A DNA stretch of 38,997 bases from Burkholderiales bacterium (GTDB taxonomy: Bacteria; Pseudomonadota; Gammaproteobacteria; Burkholderiales; Burkholderiaceae_C). Shown piece by piece: positions 1 through 7,308 of this stretch (position 1 is its first letter; each line of letters starts with the position of its first letter). The notes beneath the pieces are model-generated. The model was given only the letters and a program-made list of their open reading frames with translations, had not been told where the DNA came from and did not search any database. The DNA lies in assembly GCA_017307865.1 (NCBI GenBank), contig JAFKGE010000049.1, forward strand, positions 1 through 38,997. The letters run 5' to 3'. Both the position numbers and the translations under genes were made by a program.

Positions 1-99
1 GACGGCAAGAGCCGTCCCACGCCCCGGCGGGACGGCGCCAGGCGTCTCGAATGGCGCGGGGGACGGATGCGGATGTCCGGCCACGCGGCCCTTGCCTTC

Positions 100-136
100 T
101 AGAATCGTGCCGACCATGAAAGAACCCCGCGCATGA
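100..136 (+). promoter_or_regulatory. Candidate -10 box and six-codon leader ORF before the Sel1 gene
   Basis: TAGAAT at 100-105 matches the -10 consensus at five of six positions; no convincing -35 is visible. An ATG at 116 opens a six-codon frame (MKEPRA) whose TGA at 134-136 overlaps the ATG of the next gene at 133 in an ATGA junction. If transcription starts about 7 nt after the -10, this tiny frame lies almost at the 5' end of the mRNA and could couple translation to the Sel1 gene. Bases 1-99 hold a short inverted repeat (1-16) and no other recognisable feature. Confidence 0.3.
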
Positions 137-639
137 ACTCGATCAGCCTGGACGCCGTGGCGGCCCTGACCGGCATCGGCCGCAGCACCCTGTGGCGCAA
201 GCTGGCCGACGGCGCCCTGGCCAAGGGCGAGAAGGACGCGCGCGGGCGCGCCACGGTGGCGCTGGCCGACGTGCTGGGCCTGATTGGCGAGGGCACGCGC
301 GTGCCCTTCAGCGACGCGGACCTGGCCGTGCTGCTGCAGGCCGACGCCGGCGACGCCCAGGCGCAGGCCGACATCGGCGCCCTGCTGCAGGTGCACGGGG
401 GGCGTGAGGCCGCGCTCTACTGGCTGCAGGCCGCCGCCGAGCAGGGCAGCGCCGAGGCCATGCAGTGGCTGGGCACGGCCCATGCGGCCAAGGGCACTGA
501 GCAAGGCGACCAACTGGCGGTGATGTGGATCGCCAAGGCGGCGGCACTGGGCCACCCGATTGCCCGGCGGCAACTGGATGGCCTGCTGCAGGGCGCGGCG
601 GTGGGGCCGGCCGATGGCGGCGCGCAACCGGCGACGTGA
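133..639 (+). CDS. Sel1-repeat protein with N-terminal helix-turn-helix-like segment
   Basis: This 168-residue protein has two parts. Residues about 4-30 (SLDAVAALTGIGRSTLWRKL) resemble a short helix-turn-helix of the AlpA/MerR kind, reading a rule such as 'test for a partner, then bind'. Residues about 70-155 carry two Sel1-like (TPR-like) repeats, visible as the pattern AL-YWLQAAAEQGSAEAMQWLG followed by a second copy ending IAKAAALGHPIARRQL. Sel1 repeats form alpha-solenoids that bind other proteins. There is no signal peptide, so it is probably cytoplasmic. The start at 133 follows the ATGA junction with a six-codon leader frame. The DNA-binding role is inference; a pure scaffold is equally possible. 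It sits at the edge of a small toxin-antitoxin patch but no direct partner is evident. Confidence 0.7.
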   Translation: MNSISLDAVAALTGIGRSTLWRKLADGALAKGEKDARGRATVALADVLGLIGEGTRVPFSDADLAVLLQADAGDAQAQADIGALLQVHGGREAALYWLQAAAEQGSAEAMQWLGTAHAAKGTEQGDQLAVMWIAKAAALGHPIARRQLDGLLQGAAVGPADGGAQPAT

Positions 640-660
640 GAGCGACGGCACAATCCAGTC

Positions 661-993
661 ATGCCCACGCATGCCCAGCTTGACGAACGCGCCCGCGCCC
701 TGCACCGCCTGGCGGCCGCGCGCGTGCGTGCCGAGCCGGCCTTGTTCGAACGCGTGCGGGCCAATCTGGCGCGCTGGCAGCGCGATGCCGCCCCGCAGGT
801 GCAGCCCTACGTGAGCGAGTGGCAAGCCTTGGCCGACCAAGGCTTGCCAGCCTGCCTGGCGATGGCGGAAGAAGATTCACCCCACGCGGACGCATTGCGC
901 CAGGCATCGCCCTTCGCTGGCATCTTGAGCAACGCCGAGCGCCTGGCGTTTTTGAAGGACTGGCGCGCAAGGCAAGGCGATGCGGCGCGCTGA
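661..993 (+). CDS. Conserved hypothetical protein, partner of a nucleotidyltransferase-like gene
   Basis: This is a 110-residue, helix-rich, charged protein without signal peptide or membrane segment. From memory of similar loci, proteins of this type (opening ERARALHRLAAARVRAEPALF, ending SPFAGILSNAERLAFLKDW) are encoded directly upstream of a nucleotidyltransferase-fold protein of the DUF6036 kind, a two-gene arrangement like that of toxin-antitoxin or accessory modules. Here its 3' end overlaps the start of exactly such a gene (980), but that partner is broken. The protein itself looks complete. CACAAT at 649-654 ends 6 nt before the ATG and there is no Shine-Dalgarno, suggesting a leaderless message. 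Function is unknown; an antitoxin-like role is only inference from the pairing. Confidence 0.6.
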   Translation: MPTHAQLDERARALHRLAAARVRAEPALFERVRANLARWQRDAAPQVQPYVSEWQALADQGLPACLAMAEEDSPHADALRQASPFAGILSNAERLAFLKDWRARQGDAAR

Positions 994-1169
994 GCTTGAG
1001 CACCTGATTGGTGGCCGGCCGCGACAAGGACGGCCCTTTCGTCGCGACGATGCTGCGCCACGGCATCATCTCGATCGACGCGCTGCTCGACCGCATCGCG
1101 GCGCTGCCGCTCGACGAGGCGCGCAAAGCGCGACTGCAACGGCAAGCGCGGCGACTGGCCCAGGCCTGA
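980..1169 (+). pseudogene. Internally deleted nucleotidyltransferase-like (DUF6036-type) gene
   Basis: An ATG at 980 starts MRRAELEHLI, the characteristic opening of this family, then the sequence jumps at about 1010 into a different frame that reads VAGRDKDGPFVATMLRHG and continues to a TGA at 1167-1169. That second piece matches the usual C-terminal region of the same family (VAGREKD followed by a helical tail). The central catalytic part, which I estimate at around 120 codons, is missing and the two ends are out of frame, so no functional protein is expected. The 14-nt overlap with the upstream partner gene is the normal gene arrangement. The family assignment is from recognition of both ends and would need a search to confirm. 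Confidence 0.6.
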
Positions 1170-1203
1170 TCGGCGCGCGGGTTTGATGCCCGTGCCGACC
1201 CGT

Positions 1204-1500
1204 TCACGCGGCCAATTTGCCCCGGCGCACGGCCTCCCGCAGCACGCGGTTGACGCGCGTTTGCCAGCCGCTGCCGCTGGCCTTGATGGCGGCCAGCACG
1301 TCGGCGTCCACGCGCATCGTCATAGGCACCTTGGGGTGCTCGGCGGCCGGGCGTCCTGGCCGGCGCAGCGGCGCCAGGCGCGGCAGGTCGGCACGGGTGA
1401 TTTCCATCGTGTCGGCGTCCTGCGCCAAGCCGGCGGCAATGGCGGCGTCCTCGGCCGCGGTGGGCAGCAGCAGCCCCCGGTTTTTAGATCGCTTCGTCAT
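1204..1500 (-). CDS. brnA: BrnA family antitoxin (DUF4415)
   Basis: BrnA is the antitoxin of the BrnT/BrnA type II system; it binds and neutralises the BrnT ribonuclease and, in the characterised Brucella system, dimerises through a ribbon-helix-helix-like C-terminus that binds its own promoter. The 98-residue protein shows the family's C-terminal signature: MTMRVDADVLAAIKASGSGW followed by QTRVNRVLREAV (residues about 60-92). The N-terminal part is the less conserved toxin-wrapping region. Its start lies within the end of brnT (17-nt overlap), the usual toxin-first order. The gene ends 35 nt from the converging pseudogene at 1169. Family assignment is firm; autoregulation is inferred from the palindrome upstream of brnT. 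Confidence 0.88.
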   Translation of the reverse strand: MTKRSKNRGLLLPTAAEDAAIAAGLAQDADTMEITRADLPRLAPLRRPGRPAAEHPKVPMTMRVDADVLAAIKASGSGWQTRVNRVLREAVRRGKLAA

Positions 1501-1753
1501 ACAGCTTCACCTCACGTCGGTTGGCCTTGCGCAGGCTGATGATGCGCATCACCTCGCCGCGCTGCACGAACACCACCACGTACAGCCGCTCGTCGATCAC
1601 GGCAAAGCCGATTTCTCGCAGCTCGCCATAGTCGCGCCGGTTGTCGGGCATGCACAGAACATCGGGCCAGCAAATGCGCTCGGCCAAGGCCATGGAGACG
1701 CCGTGCTTGGCGACGTTGGCCGCGTCCTTGGCTTGGTCGAACTCGATGTTCAT
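1484..1753 (-). CDS. brnT: BrnT family ribonuclease toxin
   Basis: BrnT is a small RelE-fold ribonuclease that arrests translation when not bound by BrnA. At 89 residues it has the family's usual size and motifs: the opening FDQAKDAANVAKHGVSM, the central GELREIGFAVIDERLYVVVF strand pair, and the C-terminal MRIISLRKANRREVKLYDEA that carries the basic active-site residues (R and K in the RIISLRKA-RE block). It is first in the operon and overlaps brnA by 17 nt. The ATG is only 6 nt from a good -10 box and has no Shine-Dalgarno, so the message is probably leaderless. All expected conserved residues appear present, so the toxin is likely active. Confidence 0.9.
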   Translation of the reverse strand: MNIEFDQAKDAANVAKHGVSMALAERICWPDVLCMPDNRRDYGELREIGFAVIDERLYVVVFVQRGEVMRIISLRKANRREVKLYDEAI

Positions 1754-1759
1754 TTTATT

Positions 1760-1787
1760 ATTGTACGTACATTAATTGGCCTGTCAA
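1760..1787 (-). promoter_or_regulatory. brnTA promoter with palindromic operator candidate
   Basis: On the minus strand TTGACA (complement of 1782-1787) is followed after 16 nt by TACAAT (complement of 1760-1765), the best sigma-70 promoter in the window. The 10-bp perfect palindrome TGTACGTACA at 1762-1771 overlaps the -10 box and spacer, exactly where a repressor would block polymerase. BrnA is known to autoregulate in Brucella, so BrnA binding here is a reasonable inference. The start codon lies 6 nt past the -10 box, predicting a leaderless or nearly leaderless brnT transcript. Confidence 0.7.
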
Positions 1788-1852
1788 CCGTCGTCAATCT
1801 TGTTGGCCCTGCGCGCCCACCTTGACCACGCCGGCGCGCGCACAATCCCCCG

Positions 1853-3046
1853 ATGCGATTTTTCAAGGACCTGAGCCTGTCGGCCGCCAGCGCGGGCTTT
1901 GTGGCGGTGCTGGTGGGCTTTACCAGCTCGGTGGCGCTGGTGTTTCAGGCGGCGCAGGCGTTCGGCGCCTCGCAAGAGGTGATCACTTCGTGGATGTGGG
2001 CGCTGGGGATCGGCATGGGGCTGTGCTCGGCCATTCCCTCGCTCGTCCTGCGCCAGCCGGTGATGATTGCCTGGAGCACGCCGGGCGCGGCGGTGCTGGC
2101 CAGCGCGGGGCTGGGGTTCGACCTGGGGCAGGCCACGGGCGCGTTCATCGTCTGCGCGGGGCTGATCCTGCTGTGCGGGGTGACGGGCTGGTTCGAGCGG
2201 GTGATGAACCGCATCCCGATGGCGATTGCCTCGGCGCTGCTGGCGGGCGTGCTGGCGCACTTCGGCATGGCGGCCTTCGGCGCCGCGCGCACGGCGCTGC
2301 CGCTGGTGTTGGTGATGCTGGCGGCCTACCTGCTGGCGCGCCGCTGGTGGCCGCGCTACACGGTGCCGGCAACGCTGGCCGTGGCCATCGCGTTTGCGGC
2401 GTGGCAGGGCACCATCCGCTGGACGGCGGTGCGCTGGGACTGGGCGCAGCCGGTGTGGACGACGCCGGTGTTCAGCTGGCAGGCGGCCGTGAGCGTGGCG
2501 CTGCCGCTGTTCGTGGTGACCATGGCCTCGCAAAACCTGCCGGGCGTGGCGGTGATGCGCGCCACCGGCTACCGCATGCCCGTCAGCCGCCTGATCAGCC
2601 TGACGGGCCTGGCCACGCTGGTGCTGGCGCCCTTTGGCGGCTACGCGCTCAACCTGGCGGCCATCACCGCCGCCATCTGCATGGGCCCCGAGGCGCACCC
2701 CGACCCGGCGCGGCGCTACACCGCGGCCGTGGTCAACGGCGTGATCTACGTGGCGATCGGCCTGTTCGGCGCCGCGGTGGCCGGGCTGCTGACGGCCTTT
2801 CCGAAAGAGCTGGTGGCCGCCATTGCCGGGCTGGCGCTGCTGGGCACCATCGGCTCGGGGCTGGCGGCGGCGCTGCAGGGCGAGGCGCATCGCGAGGCGG
2901 CGGTCATCACCTTTCTGGTCACGCTGTCGGGCGTGACGCTGGCCGGCATCGGCTCGGCCTTCTGGGGCGTGGTGGCCGGCGCGCTGACGCTGCTCGTCAC
3001 CCAGGCGCGGCGAAAACCCGCCGCCGCGCAGGCTCCGCCGCGTTGA
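1853..3046 (+). CDS. benE: BenE-type benzoate/H+ symporter
   Basis: This 397-residue protein is a BenE/YdcO family inner-membrane transporter, thought to import benzoate or related aromatic acids with protons. About eleven or twelve hydrophobic segments are visible along the length. Family hallmarks include the N-terminal FKDLSLSAASAGFVAVLVGF, the PVMIAWSTPGAAVL stretch (residues about 65-78), VTMASQNLPGVAVMRATGY near residue 225 and the FGGYALNLAAITAAICMG stretch near residue 262, which resembles the substrate-binding half-helices of the wider nucleobase/benzoate transporter fold. Length is typical. CACAAT at 1841-1846 ends 6 nt before the ATG and no Shine-Dalgarno is present. No benzoate catabolic genes are adjacent, so the actual substrate is uncertain. 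Confidence 0.9.
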   Translation: MRFFKDLSLSAASAGFVAVLVGFTSSVALVFQAAQAFGASQEVITSWMWALGIGMGLCSAIPSLVLRQPVMIAWSTPGAAVLASAGLGFDLGQATGAFIVCAGLILLCGVTGWFERVMNRIPMAIASALLAGVLAHFGMAAFGAARTALPLVLVMLAAYLLARRWWPRYTVPATLAVAIAFAAWQGTIRWTAVRWDWAQPVWTTPVFSWQAAVSVALPLFVVTMASQNLPGVAVMRATGYRMPVSRLISLTGLATLVLAPFGGYALNLAAITAAICMGPEAHPDPARRYTAAVVNGVIYVAIGLFGAAVAGLLTAFPKELVAAIAGLALLGTIGSGLAAALQGEAHREAAVITFLVTLSGVTLAGIGSAFWGVVAGALTLLVTQARRKPAAAQAPPR

Positions 3047-3083
3047 GGCAAGATTTGGCCCGACGCCCCACGAAAGCCTCCTC

Positions 3084-4043
3084 ATGAACCTGCTGTTCAT
3101 CGCCGACCCGCTCGAGCACTTCAAGACCTACAAGGACACCACCTTCTCGATGATGCGCGAGGCCCAGCGGCGCGGCCACCGCATTGCCGCCTGCGAGCCG
3201 CAGGATCTGCACTGGCAGTCGGGCGGCGTGGTGCGCGCGCAGGTGCGCCCGATCCAGCTGACCGGGCGCACGCCCGACTGGTTTGCCGAGGAGCCGGCGC
3301 AGGACATGGCGCTGAAGGACTTCGGCGCCGTGCTGATGCGCAAGGACCCGCCCTTCGACGCCGAATACATCTACGCCACGCACCTGCTGGAGCAGGCCGA
3401 GCGCGAGGGCGCGCGCGTGGTCAACAAACCCGCCGCGCTGCGCAACCACCCCGAAAAGCTGGCCATCATGGAATGGCCGCAGTTCATCGGGCCGACGCTG
3501 GTCACGCGATCCAGCGACGAGATCCGCCGCTTTCACGCCCAGCACCAGGACATCATCCTGAAACCGCTGGACGGCATGGGCGGCATGGGCATCTTCCGCG
3601 TCAAGGCGGATGCGCTCAACCTGGGCTCGATCATCGAGACGCTGAACGCGGGCGGCGCGCAGACGGTGATGGTGCAGCGCTTTCTGCCCGAGATCGCCGC
3701 CGGCGACAAGCGCATTCTCATCATCGACGGCGAGCCCGTGCCCTTCGTGCTGGCGCGCATCCCGCAGGGCAGCGAGGTGCGCGGCAACCTGGCGGCCGGC
3801 GGCAAGGGCGTGGCCCAGCCCATCACCGACAGCGACCGCGCCACGGCGGCCGCCATCGGCCGCGTGCTGGCGCCGCGCGGGCTGCTGCTGATCGGGCTGG
3901 ACATCATCGGCACGCACGTCACCGAGATCAACGTCACCAGCCCGACCTGCTTTCAGGAGATCCACGAGCAGACCGGCTGCGACGTGCCGGCGCTGTTCGT
4001 CGACGCGCTGGAGCGCCGCGTGGCGGCGCGGGGCAGGTCGTAG
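3084..4043 (+). CDS. gshB: Glutathione synthetase
   Basis: GshB joins gamma-glutamylcysteine and glycine with ATP to make glutathione in the cytoplasm. The 319-residue length is normal for proteobacterial GshB. The N-terminal domain begins LLFIADPLEHFKTYKDTTF, a strong family signature, with MRKDPPFDAEYIYATHLLE near residue 86 and VNKPAALRNHPEKL near residue 114. The ATP-grasp domain shows the glycine-rich loop LDGMGGMGIFRVK (about residues 162-174), the metal/ATP region GDKRILIIDGEPVPFVLARI and the closing DIIGTHVTEINVTSPT. A glutathione peroxidase lies at the other end of the window, but there is no direct operon link. The gene is followed immediately by a palindromic repeat that may act as its terminator. 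Confidence 0.97.
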   Translation: MNLLFIADPLEHFKTYKDTTFSMMREAQRRGHRIAACEPQDLHWQSGGVVRAQVRPIQLTGRTPDWFAEEPAQDMALKDFGAVLMRKDPPFDAEYIYATHLLEQAEREGARVVNKPAALRNHPEKLAIMEWPQFIGPTLVTRSSDEIRRFHAQHQDIILKPLDGMGGMGIFRVKADALNLGSIIETLNAGGAQTVMVQRFLPEIAAGDKRILIIDGEPVPFVLARIPQGSEVRGNLAAGGKGVAQPITDSDRATAAAIGRVLAPRGLLLIGLDIIGTHVTEINVTSPTCFQEIHEQTGCDVPALFVDALERRVAARGRS

Positions 4044-4045
4044 GC

Positions 4046-4135
4046 GTCATCGCGAGGAGCGCAGCGACGTGGCGATCCAGCGGCGGCGTTGCGTGGTGGC
4101 GCCGTGCTGGATTGCTTCGCTTCGCTCGCAATGAC
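4046..4135. repeat. Dispersed palindromic repeat (IASEAKQS-type), possible gshB terminator
   Basis: The left arm (4046-4081, GTCATCGCGAGGAGCG...) and right arm (4106-4135, ...CTTCGCTCGCAATGAC) are imperfect inverted repeats around a 24-nt centre. This is the very widespread bacterial repeat whose translation gives spurious peptides such as VIASEAKQS and RFARNDW. It starts 3 nt after the gshB stop codon, so its RNA hairpin could protect or terminate that transcript. It is not a gene. Confidence 0.8.
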
Positions 4136-4338
4136 TGGGGTGGAGCAAGCCCATTCGCCTGACTCCAAGCGCGCAGGCCCATGAATTCGCCCATATTTTT
4201 GTAGCGCGCCACGCAAACTGGGTGCGGGCCTGGTCCCTCTACGCCTTGTAACCTCGCCCCTGCGGGTTATCCCGCATACTGCCTGCCTTTCGGCCCGCGC
4301 CTGTCGCGGTGGGCCGGGCAGAAGAAGGGCAGTACATC
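4136..4338. other. Intergenic region with small hairpin before the acyltransferase
   Basis: This non-coding stretch contains the perfect inverted repeat TGCGGG-TTAT-CCCGCA at 4261-4276, about 60 nt before the acyltransferase start, with no following T-tract. A Shine-Dalgarno-like AAGAAGGG lies at 4322-4329. I see no clear promoter hexamers and no further gene. Confidence 0.35.
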
Positions 4339-5415
4339 ATGAAGGCTGGCGGCATCGGCTTGCGCTACAACCCGGCGCTGGATGGGTTGCGCGGCGTGGC
4401 CATCGCGCTGGTGATCCTGTCGCACGCGCACGTGCCGCTGTTCGACGGCGCGTTCTTCGGCGTCGACGTGTTCTTCGTGCTCAGCGGTTTCCTGATCACC
4501 TCGCTGCTGCTGATCGAGCTGCAGACCGAGGGCCGGCTGGACTATTGGCGCTTTTACCGCCGCCGCCTGCTGCGCCTGATGCCGGCGCTGCTGCTGTTTT
4601 TGGCCGTCTACGTGGCGGTGGCGCCGCTGTTGTGGCCCGGCGCACACGACGCGCTGACCGACGCGCTGGTGTCGGCGCTGTACCTGGCCGACTACGGCAT
4701 CGCCTTCTTCGACCAGCCGGCCAGCCTGCTGCACATGTGGTCGCTGTCGGTGGAAGAGCACTTCTACCTGATCTGGCCGCCGCTGCTGGCGCTGGGGGTG
4801 GCGCGCTTCAAGCGCGGCCAGCTGTGGCGCGCGATCGCGGTGCTGTGGCTGCTGGCCACGGCGTGGCGCGTGCTGTGCGTGGCGTGGGACCAGCCGTTCT
4901 ACCAGGTGTTCTTCCGCTTCGACACGCGCGCCACGGGCCTGCTGGCCGGCGCGCTGCTGGCGGCGCTGCTGCACGAGCAGCCCGACTTCATCGCCCGCGC
5001 GCGCCGCCACCTGCCCAGCGCGCTGTGGCTGCCGCTGGCGGTGCCGGTGCTGATGGGCCTGGGCTGGGACAGCAGCGACGCTTTGAGTTGGGGCATGCCG
5101 GCGGTCGAGGGCGCGGCGGTGGTGCTGCTGGTAGCCGTGCAGCGCCAGCGCGGCCTGATCTGGCGCATGCTGAGCGCGCCGGCGCTGGTCAAGCTGGGGC
5201 AGTTGTCCTACGGCGTGTACCTGTGGCACTACCCGGTGGTGCGCTGGCTGCGCGCCGAACTGCCCTGGCCGTGGGTGGTGCTGCTGGGCGGCGCCATCTC
5301 GCTGGCGCTGGCGGCGCTGTCGTACTACACGATCGAGCGCTGGGCGCTGCGCTGGCGTGACCGGGCGCCGGCGTCGGCCCGCCCGCGCCCCACGGTGTCG
5401 GTGCCGGCGCATTGA
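4339..5415 (+). CDS. Acyltransferase 3 family (OafA/YrhL-like) membrane protein
   Basis: The protein (358 residues from ATG 4339) belongs to the acyltransferase 3 family, multi-pass membrane enzymes that move acetyl or other acyl groups onto cell-surface sugars such as O-antigen. It shows the expected YNPALDGLRGVAIALVILSH start with the conserved Arg in helix 1, FFGVDVFFVLSGFLITSLLL, the catalytic-region pair R-F-YRRRLLRLMPALL, and HMWSLSVEEHFYLIWPP near residue 134. About ten membrane helices are visible; there is no C-terminal SGNH domain. An in-frame GTG ten codons upstream (4309) exists, but AAGAAGGG 9 nt before 4339 favours the ATG. The acceptor sugar cannot be read from the sequence. 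Confidence 0.9.
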   Translation: MKAGGIGLRYNPALDGLRGVAIALVILSHAHVPLFDGAFFGVDVFFVLSGFLITSLLLIELQTEGRLDYWRFYRRRLLRLMPALLLFLAVYVAVAPLLWPGAHDALTDALVSALYLADYGIAFFDQPASLLHMWSLSVEEHFYLIWPPLLALGVARFKRGQLWRAIAVLWLLATAWRVLCVAWDQPFYQVFFRFDTRATGLLAGALLAALLHEQPDFIARARRHLPSALWLPLAVPVLMGLGWDSSDALSWGMPAVEGAAVVLLVAVQRQRGLIWRMLSAPALVKLGQLSYGVYLWHYPVVRWLRAELPWPWVVLLGGAISLALAALSYYTIERWALRWRDRAPASARPRPTVSVPAH

Positions 5416-5429
5416 GTCGCGGCGCACGA

Positions 5430-5494
5430 TTTCAAGCCAAATCGGGCTGTAGCCGGTGCCCATCAAGCGCGAGCAGCTATTGAATGCATAGTTA
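5430..5494 (-). repeat. Comamonadaceae-type ~60-bp interspersed repeat, copy 1
   Basis: The core CATCAAGCGCGAGCAGCTAT at 5461-5480 matches the other copies listed in this window. It occupies most of the gap between the acyltransferase and the MFS gene. It contains an in-frame ATG (5484) that would extend the MFS protein but lacks any start signal. Orientation is given relative to the copy at 25070, taken as plus. Confidence 0.7.
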
Positions 5495-5546
5495 TCGGAG
5501 CGCGGCGCAGGCCACGCTCCGCCGCCCCCACTATGATCGGCGGGCC

Positions 5547-7211
5547 ATGCCCGACTCCCAGCCGCACCCGAGCGCCGCCCCCCTCGCCGACGAGGACCTG
5601 GGCGCGCTGGCGCCGTTTCGCCACCGCGTGTTCAGCCTGCTGTGGAGCACCTGGCTGATCGCCAACCTGTGCATGTGGATGAACGACGTGGCGGCCGCCT
5701 GGCTGATGACCACGTTGACCGAGCAGCCCAACTGGGTGGCGCTGGTGCAGACGGCGGCCACGCTGCCGGTCTTCTTGCTGGGCCTGCCCTCGGGCGCGCT
5801 GGCCGACATCCTGAACCGCAAGCACTTTCTGCTGTTCACCCAGCTGTGGGTGGCGGTGGTGGGCGCGCTGCTGGCGCTGGCGGCGTTCGCGCAGGTCATC
5901 ACGCCGCCGCTGCTGCTCTTGCTGCTGTTTTGCAACGGCGTGGGGCTGGCGCTGCGCTGGCCGGTGTTCTCGGCCATCGTGCCCGAGCTGGTGCCGCGCG
6001 CGCAGCTGCCGGCGGCGCTGGCGCTGAACGGCGCGTCGATGAACGCGGCGCGCATCGTCGGCCCGCTGATCGCCGGCGCGCTGATCGCCAGCCTGGGCAG
6101 CGCCTGGGTGTTCGGGCTCAACGCCGTGCTGTCGGTGGGCGCGGCGGTGGTCATCTCGCGCTGGCAGCGTCCGCACACGCCGCACCCGCTGGGGCGCGAA
6201 AGCCTGCGCGGCGCCATGCGCGTGGGCCTGCAGTACGTGATGCAGTCCTATCACCTGAAGGGGGTGCTGCTGCGCATCGCGCTGTTCTTTTTTCACTCGA
6301 CCGCGCTGATCGCGCTGCTGCCGCTGGTGGCGCGCGAGATCGAGGGCGGCAACGCCGGCACCTTCACCGTCTTGCTGGCCGCCATGGGCGCGGGCGCCAT
6401 TGCCTCCACCTTCGTGCTGCCGCAGCTGCGGCGCGCCTTTCCGCGCGACCGGCTGGTGCTGGCCGGCGCCATCACGCAGGCGGCGACGATGGCGCTGATG
6501 GCCGTCACGCGCAGCCTGTGGCTGGCGGTGCCGGCCATGCTGCTGTGCGGCGGCGCCTGGCTGACCACGGCCAACTCGCTCAGCGTGTCGGCGCAGATCA
6601 GCCTGCCCGACTGGGTGCGCGCGCGCGGCATGTCGATGTACCAGATGGCCATCATGGGCGCCACCGCCCTGGGCGCGGCGGTGTGGGGCCAGGTGGCCAC
6701 CTGGACCAACGTGCCGCTGACGCTGGGCATCGGCGCGGCCAGCGGCATTTTGACGATGGCCATCGCCACCTGGCGCATGCCCGACCGCGGCGTGATCGAT
6801 GACCCCACGCCGGCCGGCCCCTGGCCGCTGCCCCAGGTCGAGGCGCCGCCGCCCGAGGGCCGCGTGGTCGTCACGGTCGAATACCAGATCGACCCGGCGC
6901 GCGCCACCGCCTTTCGCGCCCTGATGGAAGAAAGCCGCCGCTCGCGCCTGCGCGTGGGCGCCGTGGACTGGGAGCTGCTGTCGGACATCAACGAGCCGGG
7001 GCGCTTCATCGAGGTGATCGAGGACGCGTCCTGGACCGAGCACCTGCGCCGCTTCGAGCGCACCACCACCGCCGACGTGGCGCTGCGCGAGCGCAAGCTG
7101 GCCTTTCACATCGGCACCGAGCCGCCGCGCGTGCGGCGCGCGCTGCGCGAAAGCACGGTGCGGACAGGGCCCGCGTCGACCCCTTCGCCCTCTGGGAGAG
7201 GCTTGGGCTGA
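5547..7211 (+). CDS. MFS transporter (MFS_3/EntS-like) with C-terminal soluble domain
   Basis: This 554-residue protein has an N-terminal major facilitator domain of the MFS_3 (EntS-like) type, with about twelve hydrophobic segments between residues 20 and 410, opening FRHRVFSLLWSTWLIANL and carrying GLPSGALADILNRK, the loop 2-3 signature. Residues about 440-530 form a soluble alpha/beta domain (VVTVEYQIDPARATAFRALM, then FIEVIEDASWTEHLRRFER) that resembles the monooxygenase-like tail commonly fused to this subfamily. Proton-driven export of a small molecule is the likely role, substrate unknown. The start is placed at 5547: TATGAT at 5532-5537 precedes it by 9 nt, and the in-frame ATG at 5484 lies inside a repeat. 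The last dozen residues are encoded by another dispersed repeat (7180-7216). Confidence 0.87.
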   Translation: MPDSQPHPSAAPLADEDLGALAPFRHRVFSLLWSTWLIANLCMWMNDVAAAWLMTTLTEQPNWVALVQTAATLPVFLLGLPSGALADILNRKHFLLFTQLWVAVVGALLALAAFAQVITPPLLLLLLFCNGVGLALRWPVFSAIVPELVPRAQLPAALALNGASMNAARIVGPLIAGALIASLGSAWVFGLNAVLSVGAAVVISRWQRPHTPHPLGRESLRGAMRVGLQYVMQSYHLKGVLLRIALFFFHSTALIALLPLVAREIEGGNAGTFTVLLAAMGAGAIASTFVLPQLRRAFPRDRLVLAGAITQAATMALMAVTRSLWLAVPAMLLCGGAWLTTANSLSVSAQISLPDWVRARGMSMYQMAIMGATALGAAVWGQVATWTNVPLTLGIGAASGILTMAIATWRMPDRGVIDDPTPAGPWPLPQVEAPPPEGRVVVTVEYQIDPARATAFRALMEESRRSRLRVGAVDWELLSDINEPGRFIEVIEDASWTEHLRRFERTTTADVALRERKLAFHIGTEPPRVRRALRESTVRTGPASTPSPSGRGLG

Positions 7212-7216
7212 GGGCC
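7180..7216. repeat. Dispersed palindromic repeat at the 3' end of the MFS gene
   Basis: CCTTCGCCCTCTGGGAGAGG followed by CTTGGGCTGAGGGC is a form of the widespread 'CCCTCTCCC...GGGAGAGGG...TGAGGG' bacterial repeat. It supplies the final codons (ending PSPSGRGLG) and the stop codon of the MFS protein, so the native C-terminus was probably altered by its insertion. Confidence 0.65.
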
Positions 7217-7240
7217 GGTGGCGTGTCTCGAAGCACGCCA

Positions 7241-7306
7241 GTTTTTGGACCGTTCAGGCCTCCAGCGCCCGCCCACCAAGCGCGGGCAGCTATCGAAACG
7301 ATTGCA
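7241..7306 (-). repeat. Comamonadaceae-type ~60-bp interspersed repeat, copy 2
   Basis: The core CCAAGCGCGGGCAGCTATCG at about 7275-7294, with CAGGCCTCCAGCGCCCG just before it, matches the other copies. It lies between two converging genes (MFS and the amidotransferase), a position where its hairpins could serve as a two-way transcription barrier. Confidence 0.7.
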
Positions 7307-7308
7307 AC

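Noticed and set aside
3934-4216. Small minus-strand frames reading SLRAKRSNPA or VIASEAKQSS
   Set aside because: These are the well-known spurious translations of the dispersed palindromic repeat at 4046-4135.
4261-4276. TGCGGG-TTAT-CCCGCA hairpin as a terminator
   Set aside because: Only a 6-bp stem and no T-tract; kept only as a note in the intergenic entry.
5484-5546. 21-codon N-terminal extension of the MFS protein
   Set aside because: The ATG at 5484 lies inside a repeat copy without start signals; 5547 has a -10 box at leaderless distance and gives the usual length.
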